Shown piece by piece: positions 44,003 through 53,091 of a stretch of DNA of 64,000 nucleotides (the stretch's first letter is position 1; each line of letters begins with the position of its first letter). The stretch comes from UBA7803 sp041686955. GTDB taxonomy: Bacteria; Pseudomonadota; Gammaproteobacteria; Pseudomonadales; Azotimanducaceae. A program made the translations under genes and the position numbers. The stretch lies in the NCBI GenBank assembly GCA_041686955.1, contig JAWLCV010000008.1:19066-83065 (forward strand). The letters run 5' to 3'. Below the pieces are notes generated by a model. That model did not search any database and was not told where the DNA came from. It was given only the letters and a program-made list of their open reading frames with translations.

Positions 44003-45523
44003 GTGCCGCAGCCGGGGGCGGCGCTGCTGGTGGTCGCCGTGCTGCTGCCCGTGTCCGCCGCGGCCGCGTGCTTTCTGGCGCCCCGGCTGGCGCGGGGCAT
44101 CGCGGTGGCGGTGGCCCTGGGATTGGCTTCGGTGGTGGTGCTTCTTGCCGTGGAGCTCGTGGCCCACGGGCCGCTGGAGTATCGCGTCGGCGGGTGGGGC
44201 GCGCCGTTGGGAATCGACCTGCGCGCCGACGGACTGACCCTCTTCATGCTGCTGGCGGCGGCCTTGACGGGCCTGCCCATCACTGTCTACGGACTCGCCT
44301 ACTTCCCGGCGAGCGCAGCGGCCGGCGGCTTCTGGCCTTTGTGGATGCTGCTGTGGGGGGCGCTGAACGCGCTGTTCCTGTCGGGCGATGCCTTCAACCT
44401 CTACGTCACTCTGGAGTTGATGGGACTGTCGGCCGTGGTGCTGGTGGCCCTGGCGGGCAGCGTGGATGCCCTGGGCGGTGCCATGCGCTACCTGCTCATG
44501 ACCCTGACGGCGTCCCTGATCTACCTGCTCGGGGTGGGGCTCCTCTACCACCAGACCGGCGTCCTCGACCTGAACCTGCTCGGCGCCGCCCTTCAGGGCG
44601 GCGCCGCCGACGCCCTTCAGGGCGGCGCCGCCGCTCTGGGCCCCGCCTGGGTGGCGCTGGGGCTGATGTGCGCGGCCCTGCTGGTCAAGAGCGCGCTGTT
44701 TCCACTGCATTTCTGGTTGCCCCCGGCCCACAGCAGCGCGCCCGTCCCGGTCAGCGCCGCACTCTCAGGCCTGGTGGTGAAGGCGACGGTCTACCTGCTC
44801 CTGCGCCTGTGGCTGGACGTGATGCCCCCCGGCAAGGAGGACCTGGGAACGGCCCTGGGGGTGCTGGGTGCGGCGGCCATCGTCTGGGGGTCGGTTCAGG
44901 CGCTTCGCCAGTCCGAGCTCAAGCTCCTGGTGGCGTACTCCACCGTAGCGCAGCTCGGCTACCTGTTCCTGCCGTTCGCCGTGGAGGCGGCCCACGCCGG
45001 AGTGGCATGGCGTGGCGCGGCCTACTTCGTGCTGTGCCACGCGCTGGCTAAGACCGCCATGTTCATGACGGTGGGCAACCTGCAGAAACTCGGGGGCAGC
45101 GCGCGCCTGGGCGAGCTCCGGCACGTGGCGCGGCAGTTTCCGGTGAGTCTGGCGGCCTTCGGCATTGCCGGAATCACCATCATCGGACTTCCGCCCAGTG
45201 GGGGCTTCCTGGCCAAATGGTTGCTCTTGCAGGCGAGCATCGGCGCCGGGCAGTGGTGGCTCGCGGTGGTGGTTCTGGCGGGAGGCCTGCTCTCGGCGGC
45301 TTACGTGTTCCGGGTGGTGGGGCTCGCCTTCGTGGAGGATGGGAGCGAGTCGGCTCCGGCGAGGCGATCGTCGGCGGCCGAATGGATCACCCTGGCCGTA
45401 GCGCTCGGCACGCTGGCGCTCGGCTTCACGGCACCCCCCATGCTGCGAGTGCTCGAGGTCGGCTCGCCATTCGGCGAGCCGTTCGGCGGCGCGCTCCTCT
45501 GGGAGCCGGGAGGTGCGCCGTGA
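44003..45523 (+). CDS. mnhD: Na+/H+ antiporter subunit D-like (NuoN/M family)
   Basis: A 506-residue protein with about 14 membrane helices. TM5 keeps the proton-pathway Glu (LYVTLELMGLSAVVL) and TM7/8 the lysines (LLVKSALFPLHFWLPPAHSSAPVPVSAALSGLVVKATVYLL). A 21-bp exact direct repeat separated by one codon (44588-44608 and 44612-44632) doubles ALQGGAA in a loop around residues 196-210. Starts GTG 44003, 1 bp after subunit C. Confidence 0.88.
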   Translation: MPQPGAALLVVAVLLPVSAAAACFLAPRLARGIAVAVALGLASVVVLLAVELVAHGPLEYRVGGWGAPLGIDLRADGLTLFMLLAAALTGLPITVYGLAYFPASAAAGGFWPLWMLLWGALNALFLSGDAFNLYVTLELMGLSAVVLVALAGSVDALGGAMRYLLMTLTASLIYLLGVGLLYHQTGVLDLNLLGAALQGGAADALQGGAAALGPAWVALGLMCAALLVKSALFPLHFWLPPAHSSAPVPVSAALSGLVVKATVYLLLRLWLDVMPPGKEDLGTALGVLGAAAIVWGSVQALRQSELKLLVAYSTVAQLGYLFLPFAVEAAHAGVAWRGAAYFVLCHALAKTAMFMTVGNLQKLGGSARLGELRHVARQFPVSLAAFGIAGITIIGLPPSGGFLAKWLLLQASIGAGQWWLAVVVLAGGLLSAAYVFRVVGLAFVEDGSESAPARRSSAAEWITLAVALGTLALGFTAPPMLRVLEVGSPFGEPFGGALLWEPGGAP

Positions 45524-47019
45524 GCTGGAACGCCGCGCTGCCGCTCCTGGTGCTGCTCAGCTCGCTGGCGCCGGGCGTGCTCATCTTCGCCATCCCCGAG
45601 AGTTTCCGCCGCTGGCGCACGCTGTTGAACCTGGCGGGAGCGGTGCTGAAGGTCGCGCTGGTGGGGGTGATGGCGCTGGGGGTGGCGGACGGACAGGAGT
45701 TCGAGCTGCGGTTTCCGCTGCTGCCGGGGATGGATCTCGCGCTGGTGGCCGATCCTCTGGCGATGCTGCTGGTGGTGTTGTCGTCCGTGCTCTGGCTGGT
45801 CACCACGGTCTACGCGGTGGGCTACCTGGAGCGCTCGCCCCACCGCCGGCGCTTCTTCGGTTTCTTCAGCATCTGCGTCACCGCCACGGTGGGCGTGGCC
45901 ATGGCCGGCAACCTGTTGACCTTCCTGCTGTTCTACGAGTTGCTCACCCTGAGCACCTATCCGCTGGTGGTGCATCGGGGCACGGACGTGGCACGCCGCG
46001 CCGGACGCGTGTACCTGATCTACACGTTGACGGGCGGAACGGTGCTGTTCGGCGGCATCGTCTGGCTCTACGTCCTGGCGGGCACGGTGGAGTTCGCGCC
46101 CCGGGGGTTCGTCTCCGGTCTTCCGGCGAGCGAGCACGGCAGCCTCGCGCTGATCTTCCTGATCCTGGTGGCCGGGGTGGGGGTCAAGGCGGCCCTGGTG
46201 CCGCTGCACGGCTGGTTACCACGGGCCATGGTGGCGCCGGCGCCGGTGAGCGCGCTCCTGCACGCGGTGGCGGTGGTCAAGGCCGGGGTGTTCGGCATCG
46301 TGAGAATCGTTCAGAACGTCTACGGCGTCGAGTTCAGCCTGGATCTGGGGCTGACGCCGCCGCTGGCGGTGGTCGCCGCGGTGACCATCGTCTACGGCTC
46401 CCTGCGGGCGCTGCATCAGGACGACCTCAAGCGTCGCCTGGCTTTTTCCACCGTGAGTCAGGTGTCGTACATCGTCCTGGGCACTGCGGTGGTGGGGCCG
46501 CTGGCCACGGTGGGGGGACTGGTGCATCTGGTTCACCAGGGGCTCATGAAGATCACCCTGTTTCTTTGCGCCGGCAACCTGGCGGAGACCCTCGACATTC
46601 ACAGAATCAGCGAGATGAACGGCGTCGCCCGGCGCATGCCGTGGACCATGGCGGCCTTCTCGGTGGCGGCGCTCGGTATGATCGGCCTGCCGCCCCTGGT
46701 GGGGTTCATCAGCAAATGGTATTTGGGGCTGGGCGGGGTGGAGGCCGGGGAGAGCTGGGTGCTGGCCGTGCTGGTGGTCAGCGGCATGCTCAACGGCGCC
46801 TACTTTCTGCCCATTCTGTACGCCGCCTGGTTCCGCGAGCCGCCGCCGCGTTGGCCGCACGACCAGGGAAGCCCCGGGCGCCTGGAGACCTCCTGGTGGC
46901 TGCTCGCGCCGCCGCTCACCACCGCGTTTCTGACCTTGTTCCTGGGTCTGCTGGCGTCGGCCCCCTTCAGCCCGCTGCGCTGGGTTCAGTTCGTGGGCGG
47001 CCTGGTATACGAGCCGTGA
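45520..47019 (+). CDS. second large antiporter subunit, MnhD/MnhA-like
   Basis: A 499-residue protein with about 14 helices. It has TM5 Glu in LLFYELLTLSTYPLVVHRG, the lysine pair GVGVKAALVPLHGWLPRAMVAPAPVSALLHAVAVVKAGVFGIV, and KRRLAFSTVSQVSYIVLG. All ion-path residues are present. GTG 45520 overlaps the upstream TGA. It gives this operon at least two complete NuoL/M/N-type antiporter subunits. Confidence 0.87.
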   Translation: MSWNAALPLLVLLSSLAPGVLIFAIPESFRRWRTLLNLAGAVLKVALVGVMALGVADGQEFELRFPLLPGMDLALVADPLAMLLVVLSSVLWLVTTVYAVGYLERSPHRRRFFGFFSICVTATVGVAMAGNLLTFLLFYELLTLSTYPLVVHRGTDVARRAGRVYLIYTLTGGTVLFGGIVWLYVLAGTVEFAPRGFVSGLPASEHGSLALIFLILVAGVGVKAALVPLHGWLPRAMVAPAPVSALLHAVAVVKAGVFGIVRIVQNVYGVEFSLDLGLTPPLAVVAAVTIVYGSLRALHQDDLKRRLAFSTVSQVSYIVLGTAVVGPLATVGGLVHLVHQGLMKITLFLCAGNLAETLDIHRISEMNGVARRMPWTMAAFSVAALGMIGLPPLVGFISKWYLGLGGVEAGESWVLAVLVVSGMLNGAYFLPILYAAWFREPPPRWPHDQGSPGRLETSWWLLAPPLTTAFLTLFLGLLASAPFSPLRWVQFVGGLVYEP

Positions 47020-48755
47020 CGCCCCTGGCGGAATTGCTGGTGCTGCTCCTGAGCCCCGCGGTGCCGTTGCTGCTCGCCGTGGCGACGATGATCCGGCCGG
47101 CCGCGTCGACGTTGCAGCGGGCCGCCCCGTGGGCGGCTCTGCCGGGCCTCGCCACGGGCCTCTCGATGTCGCCGGGCATCGCGGCCACCGTGCCGTGGGT
47201 CCTGCAGGGCAGCGAGTTCGGGCTCGATCATACGGGACGCACCTTCCTGGTGTTCAGCGCAGCCATCTGGCTCGCGGCCGGGATGGCCGCGCGCGCCTGG
47301 ATCGCGGATCGCCCGGGGCGCTTCTGGAGCTATTTCCTGCTGGTGATGAGCGGCAGCCTCGGGCTGATCATCGCCCGGGACATGCTCGGCTTCTACCTGT
47401 TCTTCACCGTCATGAGCTTCGCCTCGTACGGACTGGTGGCTCACCGCCGCAACCAGCGGGCGCGCCACGCCGGGAGCGTCTACGTGACCTTCGTGCTTGC
47501 CGCGGACATGATGATCTACGCGGCCATGGTGCTGATCGCCCGGGAGACCGGCGGAGACCTTCTGTTCGAGACGGCTCGGGGCGTGCTGTCGGACGCGCCG
47601 GACCGGGACCTGGTCATGACCCTGCTGGTGGTGGGATTCGGCGTCAAGGTGGGGTTACTCGGCATCCACGTCACCCTGCCGCTGATGTACGGTGCGGCCC
47701 CGACACCGGCCGGCGTGGTGCTGGCGGGGGTGCTCACCGGCGCCGGTCTGCTCGGATGGCTGCGCCTGCTGCCGCTGGAGGCCGGCGCCGTGCCCGAATG
47801 GGGGCGGCTGCTCATGGCGGCCGGCGCCGCCGCCGCGTTCTACGGCGCGCTGGTTGGTCTCACCCAGCGCGAGCCCCGCGTGGTGCTCGCCTATTCCAGC
47901 ATCAGCCAGATGGGCATCATGACCGTGGGCGTCGGCGGCGCCGTCGGTGCGCCGGGTGGCGGCGGGGCCCTGCTGTCCGCGGTCTCGCTCTACGCGCTGC
48001 ATCACGGCTTCGCCAAGGCGGCGCTGTTCCTCGGCGCCGGTGTGGCCGAACGTGTCTCGCCGCGCCATCGGCCCCTGGTGAGCGTGGGGCTTGTGGTGGC
48101 GGCGCTGGCGCTCACCGGCGCTCCCCTGACCACCGGCATGCTCGCCAAGGAGACCCTGAAGGAGGCGCTCGCGGCGGCGTCTCTGCCGTGGAGCCAGCCA
48201 GTGAAGCTCGCGTTGCCGTGGATGTCCTTCGCCACGACTCTGGTCCTGGCGCGTTTTCTCTGGGTGGCGTGGCCGGACGTCGCGCGTGGCGGCCGGCCGG
48301 GTGCCGGACCCGTGGTGGCGTGGGTGGGTCTGCTGGTGCTGACGGTGTCCGCCGCCTGGCTCTGGCCGATGGACATGGCCCCGGAACTCTGGCGCGCCGC
48401 GGTGCTGTGGGAAACGAGCTGGCCGGTGCTTCTCGGTGCCTCGGTCTCGGCGGCCGCCGTGCTGGCCGTGCGGCGGCGGGCCAGGCCCTTCGCCGCCTGG
48501 CGCGTGGTTCCACCGGGGGACGTTCTGGTGGTGATGACGGCCGTGGCCGCCGTGCTGGTACGGGGCTGGTTGGCCGTGGCTCGCCGGGGCTTGCCCGCTG
48601 CGGGACGGGCCGCCCGGAATTGGCTCAGGTTGCTGCTGCGTCCGCCCTGGTCCCGTGCCGCGGCCGCCGCCGAGGCCTGGCTCGCGGCCTGGCCGGTGGC
48701 GCTCACCCTGCTGCTGGGGGGCATCGTGACTTTCTGGTTGCTGCTGCTGTGGTGA
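47016..48755 (+). CDS. third large antiporter-like subunit lacking the TM5 glutamate
   Basis: A 579-residue NuoL/HyfB-like protein with about 14 core helices plus a C-terminal extension (two more helices around residues 500-579). In TM5 the usual Glu position is Thr131 (LGFYLFFTVMSFASYGLVAH); TM7 keeps a Lys (VVGFGVKVGLLGIHV), but the second lysine of TM8 is replaced (VVLAGVLTGAGLLG). Such losses suggest it does not pump by the standard route and may act as a structural or regulatory subunit. GTG 47016 overlaps the preceding stop. Confidence 0.82.
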   Translation: MTPLAELLVLLLSPAVPLLLAVATMIRPAASTLQRAAPWAALPGLATGLSMSPGIAATVPWVLQGSEFGLDHTGRTFLVFSAAIWLAAGMAARAWIADRPGRFWSYFLLVMSGSLGLIIARDMLGFYLFFTVMSFASYGLVAHRRNQRARHAGSVYVTFVLAADMMIYAAMVLIARETGGDLLFETARGVLSDAPDRDLVMTLLVVGFGVKVGLLGIHVTLPLMYGAAPTPAGVVLAGVLTGAGLLGWLRLLPLEAGAVPEWGRLLMAAGAAAAFYGALVGLTQREPRVVLAYSSISQMGIMTVGVGGAVGAPGGGGALLSAVSLYALHHGFAKAALFLGAGVAERVSPRHRPLVSVGLVVAALALTGAPLTTGMLAKETLKEALAAASLPWSQPVKLALPWMSFATTLVLARFLWVAWPDVARGGRPGAGPVVAWVGLLVLTVSAAWLWPMDMAPELWRAAVLWETSWPVLLGASVSAAAVLAVRRRARPFAAWRVVPPGDVLVVMTAVAAVLVRGWLAVARRGLPAAGRAARNWLRLLLRPPWSRAAAAAEAWLAAWPVALTLLLGGIVTFWLLLLW

Positions 48756-49988
48756 TCAGCCGGCTTCCTCGGGCCAGGCTCCCTGGGCCACGAGTTCCCC
48801 GAGCTGCTCCGGGCCGTATCCCAGCCGCCCCTCCAGAATGTCGCGCCCGTGGGCGTTGTACGCCGGCGGCGGCGTGAGCGGACGCGGCTCGGCGACGCCC
48901 TGGGCCACGAAGGTGCGGACCCCCCGCAGGCCGTCCGTCTGCATCAGCACCGGTTGGGCCTCCGGTTGCTCGAACACCTGGCGCATGTCGTTGACGAAGC
49001 CGAACGGCACGCCGGCGGCACCGAGACGTTCCGCGGCTTCGCCGCCGTCGAGGTCACGGAACCGCTCGCCCAGCACCCGGTGAAGGGCCGCGCGGTGCTT
49101 CACCCGCGCCCGATTGTCGATGAAGCGGGGGTCGTCGCAGAGCCCGGGCAGTCCCAGGGCTTCCGCGAGCCGCCGCCACTGACGCTCGGTCCCCACGGCG
49201 AGCACCAGCTCCCGGCCGTCGCGGAGGGTGTAGACGGCTCCGTAGGGCACGATGTTGGGGTGCTCGGATCCCATGCGCTGCGGAACCACGCCGGCCACCA
49301 GGAAATTGCTGGCCTGGTTGGCCAGCGAGGCGAGGGCAGCCGCGATCAGCGAGACGTGCAGTCGCCGCCCGCGGCCGTCCCGCCCCCGCTCCAGCAGGGC
49401 CAGCAGGATGGCCTCCTTGAGCTGGTGGGCCGCCAGCAGGTCCACCAGCGCCACGGGCATCTTCAGGGGAGCGCCGTCGGCCTCGCCGTTCAGGTAGGTG
49501 AATCCGCTCTCGGCCTGAATGATGGCGTCGAAACCCGGGCGGGGATCGTCCCGGCCGTAGGCGGAGATCTGCGCGTGAATCAGCGCCGGATTCAGTGCCT
49601 GCAGGGTGTCCGGGTCGAGCCCCAGCTTGGCGTCGTCGCCGGGCTTGTAGCTCGCGATGACGACGTCGCTCTGCCGCGCCAGGTCGTGGACCGCCTGGCG
49701 TCCCGCCGGCCGGCCGACGTCCAGGGCGATGGACTGCTTCCCCCAGTTGGCGCAGGAAAAGTAGGCGGACACCGTGGTGTTTGCGTCCTCGCCGGCGATG
49801 CGCCAGCTTCGCGTGGGGTCGCCGGCGGTGGCGGGGTTCTCCACCTTCACCACCTCGGCGCCGAGCTCCGCGAGAAACTGGGCGGTGATGGGCCCCGCGA
49901 GGATGCTGGCGAGCTCCAGCACCTTTAGGCCGTTGAGGGGCGGCGGGGCGGGCTCGGCGGTTGCGCCCGTGCCTGATGGTCCGTTCAT
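48756..49988 (-). CDS. CaiB/BaiF-type CoA transferase (class III)
   Basis: A 410-residue protein. LNGLKVLELASILAGPITAQFLAELGAEVVKVENP is the N-terminal signature; SYFSCANWGKQSIALDV and the segment near DVVIASYKPGDDAKLGLD contain the region with the catalytic Asp of class III transferases, followed by GFDAIIQAESG. It moves CoA between carboxylic acids, as in carnitine, formate/oxalate or aromatic acid metabolism. No partner dehydrogenase or ligase is adjacent, so the substrate is open. Tail-to-tail with the antiporter operon with no space between stops. Confidence 0.92.
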   Translation of the reverse strand: MNGPSGTGATAEPAPPPLNGLKVLELASILAGPITAQFLAELGAEVVKVENPATAGDPTRSWRIAGEDANTTVSAYFSCANWGKQSIALDVGRPAGRQAVHDLARQSDVVIASYKPGDDAKLGLDPDTLQALNPALIHAQISAYGRDDPRPGFDAIIQAESGFTYLNGEADGAPLKMPVALVDLLAAHQLKEAILLALLERGRDGRGRRLHVSLIAAALASLANQASNFLVAGVVPQRMGSEHPNIVPYGAVYTLRDGRELVLAVGTERQWRRLAEALGLPGLCDDPRFIDNRARVKHRAALHRVLGERFRDLDGGEAAERLGAAGVPFGFVNDMRQVFEQPEAQPVLMQTDGLRGVRTFVAQGVAEPRPLTPPPAYNAHGRDILEGRLGYGPEQLGELVAQGAWPEEAG

Positions 49989-50161
49989 GGCTGCTCCTGC
50001 TGCTCGGGCGGCAGTTTAGCCAAGCCGACGGCGTCCACGCCATGAAGCGGTGACCGGTTACGGGCATAATGCGCGGCTCTACCGGCCTCTACTGGCATTT
50101 GCCGGCCTACCGGCCTTGGCCGGCCGTTGCCGGTGTAGTGGCAAACCGGGGGAAATGGGGT

Positions 50162-50314
50162 ATGAAGATTCGCTGGGGGGCATGGCTGGTGGCGGCGGCG
50201 TGGGCTGCGCAGGTTCACGCGGGGCAGGGCACCGGGCCGGACGCACAGGCCGAAGATTCGGTGTCGCTGGTGCGTTTCGTCTACTTGCGCCTGGGCCTAC
50301 GGGTCGGGGGCTGA
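50162..50314 (+). CDS. 50-residue putative secreted peptide before recQ
   Basis: A short frame, MKIRWGAWLVAAAWAAQVHA as signal-peptide-like start, then a 30-residue polar segment ending LGLRVGG. A GGGGGAAATGGGG run lies before the ATG and the stop is 3 bp before the recQ GTG. Could be a real small gene or a translated leader controlling recQ. The 173 bp upstream (49989-50161) hold a CATAAT -10-like box (50065-50070) and irregular GCCGG/GGCCGG repeats. Confidence 0.4.
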   Translation: MKIRWGAWLVAAAWAAQVHAGQGTGPDAQAEDSVSLVRFVYLRLGLRVGG

Positions 50315-50317
50315 CGG

Positions 50318-52159
50318 GTGCTGGAGCCGGCAGAGAAGCTGCTGAGGGAGGTCTACGGCTACGACCGCTTCCGCGGCGCCCAGGGCGCCGTGATCGCCGC
50401 GGCGTGCGAAGGCCGGGACTGCCTGGTGCTCATGCCCACCGGCGGCGGCAAGTCGTTGTGCTATCAGATCCCGGCGCTGCTGCGCGAGGGCCTCGGCATC
50501 GTCGTGTCGCCGCTCATCGCGCTCATGCAGGATCAGGTGGACGCACTGCGCCAGTTCGGCGTGGCGGCGGCCTTTCTCAACTCCAGCCAGTCGCCGGCCG
50601 AGCGGGCGGAGGTGCGCCGGCAGATCGAGGCCGGAACCCTCGAGCTCCTCTACGTGGCGCCGGAGCGGATTCTGCAGGAAGACACCCTGGCTTTCCTGAC
50701 GGGCCGGCCCGTCTCGCTGATCGCCATCGACGAGGCCCACTGTGTCTCCGCCTGGGGGCACGACTTCCGGCAGGACTATCTCGCGCTGCACCGGCTGAGG
50801 GAGGCGTTCCCGGGAGTGCCGCGGATGGCGCTCACCGCGACGGCGGATGCCCGGACCCGGGACGACATCGTGGCGCGGCTGGCGCTCGACGAGCCGCAGC
50901 GATTCGTGGAGAGCTTCGACCGCCCGAACATCCGCTACCGGGTCGAGGTCAAGCGGGATGCGAAGGCGCAACTGCTGGAGTTCCTCGAGTCGCAGCGGGG
51001 CCGTTCGGGCATCGTCTACTGTCTGTCCCGCCGCAGCGTGGACGAGCTCGCCGCCTGGCTCGTCGACCGCGGCTTCACCGCGCTGCCGTACCACGCGGGG
51101 CTACCGGCGGACGTGCGGGTGGATCATCAGGGGCGGTTTCTCCGCGAGGAGGCGGTGGTGATGGTGGCCACCATCGCCTTCGGCATGGGGATCGACAAGC
51201 CCGACGTGCGCTTCGTGGCCCACATGGACCTGCCGAAGAGCATGGAGGCCTACTACCAGGAGACCGGTCGGGCCGGCCGGGACGGCGGTCCGGCAGAGGC
51301 GTGGATGGTTTACGGTCTGCAGGACGTGGTGCGCCTGTCGCAGATGGTGGACCAGTCTCAGGCTGACGAGAGCCACAAGCGGGTGGAGCGGGACAAGCTG
51401 CAGGCGCTGCTCGCCTGGTGTGAGGTGACCCGCTGCCGGCGTGCGGCCTTACTCGGTTACTTCGGCGAGAGCCATCCCGGCGAGTGCGGCAACTGCGACG
51501 TGTGTCTGAACCCGCCGCGCACCTGGGACGGCACGGAGGCGGCCCGCAAGCTGCTTTCCTGCGTCTATCGGACCGGCCAGCGATTCGGGGTCGGTCACGT
51601 CATCGACGTGCTGCGCGGCGCCGAGACGGAGAAGGTGCGACAGTGGCGCCACCAGACGGTCAGCACCTTCGGCCTCGGCGCCGAGCTCAGTGTGGCACAG
51701 TGGCGGTCGGTGGCCCGCCAGCTCGTGGTGCAGGGATATCTGGTGGCGGACCCGGAGCGCTACGGGGCGCTGCGGCTTACCGCCGAGAGTCGCGCCCTGT
51801 TGCGCGGCGAGGTGACCCTGCGGCTGCGGGAAGAAGCGAAGCGGCAGCGCCGCCGCGCCGGCGGCGGGCCGGCCCGAGGCACCGCGGAGGTCGAGGCCTC
51901 AGCCGGCGATCCGGCGCTGTGGGAGGCGCTGCGCGCGCGGCGCAAGGCCCTTGCGGAGGAACAGGGCGTTCCGCCGTACGTGATCTTCCATGATGCGACG
52001 CTCCAGGAGATGGCGCGGTCGCGTCCCCAGTCGGCCGCGGAGCTGCTGGCGGTTTCCGGGGTGGGCGCGGCCAAGCTCGAGCGCTACGGGGCCGCGTTCC
52101 TGGAGGTGCTGCGGGATCACCGGGAGGGCCGGGACGCGCCGCAGGGGGCCGGCCTCTAG
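50318..52159 (+). CDS. recQ: RecQ ATP-dependent DNA helicase
   Basis: A 613-residue helicase. Motif I reads MPTGGGKSLCYQIPALL, motif II AIDEAHCVSAWGHDFR, motif III ALTATAD, motif VI YYQETGRAGRDG. The RecQ zinc site is CRRAALLGYFGES...CGNCDVCLNPP, then a winged helix, and a C-terminal HRDC domain (PYVIFHDATLQEMARSRPQSAAELLAVSGVGAAKLERYG). It unwinds recombination and fork intermediates. GTG 50318 is 3 bp after the small peptide gene. Confidence 0.97.
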   Translation: MLEPAEKLLREVYGYDRFRGAQGAVIAAACEGRDCLVLMPTGGGKSLCYQIPALLREGLGIVVSPLIALMQDQVDALRQFGVAAAFLNSSQSPAERAEVRRQIEAGTLELLYVAPERILQEDTLAFLTGRPVSLIAIDEAHCVSAWGHDFRQDYLALHRLREAFPGVPRMALTATADARTRDDIVARLALDEPQRFVESFDRPNIRYRVEVKRDAKAQLLEFLESQRGRSGIVYCLSRRSVDELAAWLVDRGFTALPYHAGLPADVRVDHQGRFLREEAVVMVATIAFGMGIDKPDVRFVAHMDLPKSMEAYYQETGRAGRDGGPAEAWMVYGLQDVVRLSQMVDQSQADESHKRVERDKLQALLAWCEVTRCRRAALLGYFGESHPGECGNCDVCLNPPRTWDGTEAARKLLSCVYRTGQRFGVGHVIDVLRGAETEKVRQWRHQTVSTFGLGAELSVAQWRSVARQLVVQGYLVADPERYGALRLTAESRALLRGEVTLRLREEAKRQRRRAGGGPARGTAEVEASAGDPALWEALRARRKALAEEQGVPPYVIFHDATLQEMARSRPQSAAELLAVSGVGAAKLERYGAAFLEVLRDHREGRDAPQGAGL

Positions 52160-53013
52160 CCCGCCGGCAGGCCCGTGCCGGCCGGCACCCTGCTGCCGGG
52201 GGCGGGCGGATCGGCCGGGGGGCCGGCGAAGCATTGGGCCACGGACATCCAGCGCCGGGCCACGGGGCCATGCACCTCCAGATGCGTGTCGGCGACGTTT
52301 CTCACCTGGGTCACCACCTGGCAGAACTCCACCGCGTCCCCGGCGACCCGGTCCGATGCGGTCTCTGCGTTCCATTCCCACACGGCGCCGGACGGGGCGG
52401 TGAGGCGCACGTGAGGGATGGGCTCCGGCACGGGTTCCCCCCGGTTCTGGAACGTCCAGCCGAAGGTGCGCACGCCGATGGTGGCGATGTTGCGCAACCG
52501 GTCCGTGTGCTGCCGAGGCAGACCCAGCAGATCGTGGATTTCCCAGCCGTGGGCCCAGGTCTCCATCTGCCGGGCGGTGGCGAACATGCGGGGTTTCATG
52601 GGGGGGCCGACCCACGGCAGGCGCCGGTTCGGGTCGGTGGCGGCGAGCCCGTTGCACAGCGAGTCCAGCAACTCGCGCCAGCGCCCGTGCAGCGCCTCCC
52701 CGGGCACCCCGGCCAGCCAGCGCCGCGCGTATACGGCCATGGAGGCGCCCCCGGCGCTCATGTCCTTCAACAGCCGGCGGAAGTCGGCCTCGCCTTCCAG
52801 CGCCGTCATGGCCAGGTGGTCGGAGAGGTGGAGATGAGCCACCACGTCGTAGACCGTCCAGTCCTTGAAGGCGGTGACCCGTTCCCAGTCGTCGCGGCCC
52901 AGGGTCGCGAGCACCGCGTCCAGGGCGGCGGCTTCCTCGCGCAGGTCCGCCACCTGGGCGGCCAGCGCCTCCCGGTCGCTGCCCTCGGATCCCGTTGGTT
53001 GCGTCTCGCTCAT
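52156..53013 (-). CDS. DinB-like (TIGR03084/mycothiol-maleylpyruvate-isomerase fold) protein
   Basis: A 285-residue protein: N-terminal four-helix bundle with VYDVVAHLHLSDHLA (His metal ligands), later RQMETWAHGWEIHDLLGL with further ligand His, and a C-terminal beta domain (TAPSGAVWEWN, TQVRNVADTHLEVHGPVARRWMSVAQCFAGPP). This is the layout of the TIGR03084 metal-binding family. Mycothiol itself is not expected in a proteobacterium, so the substrate is unknown. Stop overlaps the recQ stop by four bases. Confidence 0.8.
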   Translation of the reverse strand: MSETQPTGSEGSDREALAAQVADLREEAAALDAVLATLGRDDWERVTAFKDWTVYDVVAHLHLSDHLAMTALEGEADFRRLLKDMSAGGASMAVYARRWLAGVPGEALHGRWRELLDSLCNGLAATDPNRRLPWVGPPMKPRMFATARQMETWAHGWEIHDLLGLPRQHTDRLRNIATIGVRTFGWTFQNRGEPVPEPIPHVRLTAPSGAVWEWNAETASDRVAGDAVEFCQVVTQVRNVADTHLEVHGPVARRWMSVAQCFAGPPADPPAPGSRVPAGTGLPAG

Positions 53014-53091
53014 GGCCTCTGCTCGAATGTCCACGGTGGCCGCATAATACCCGTCATGAAGCCCACGCCCCACGGTTTGAGCCACCGTTCC

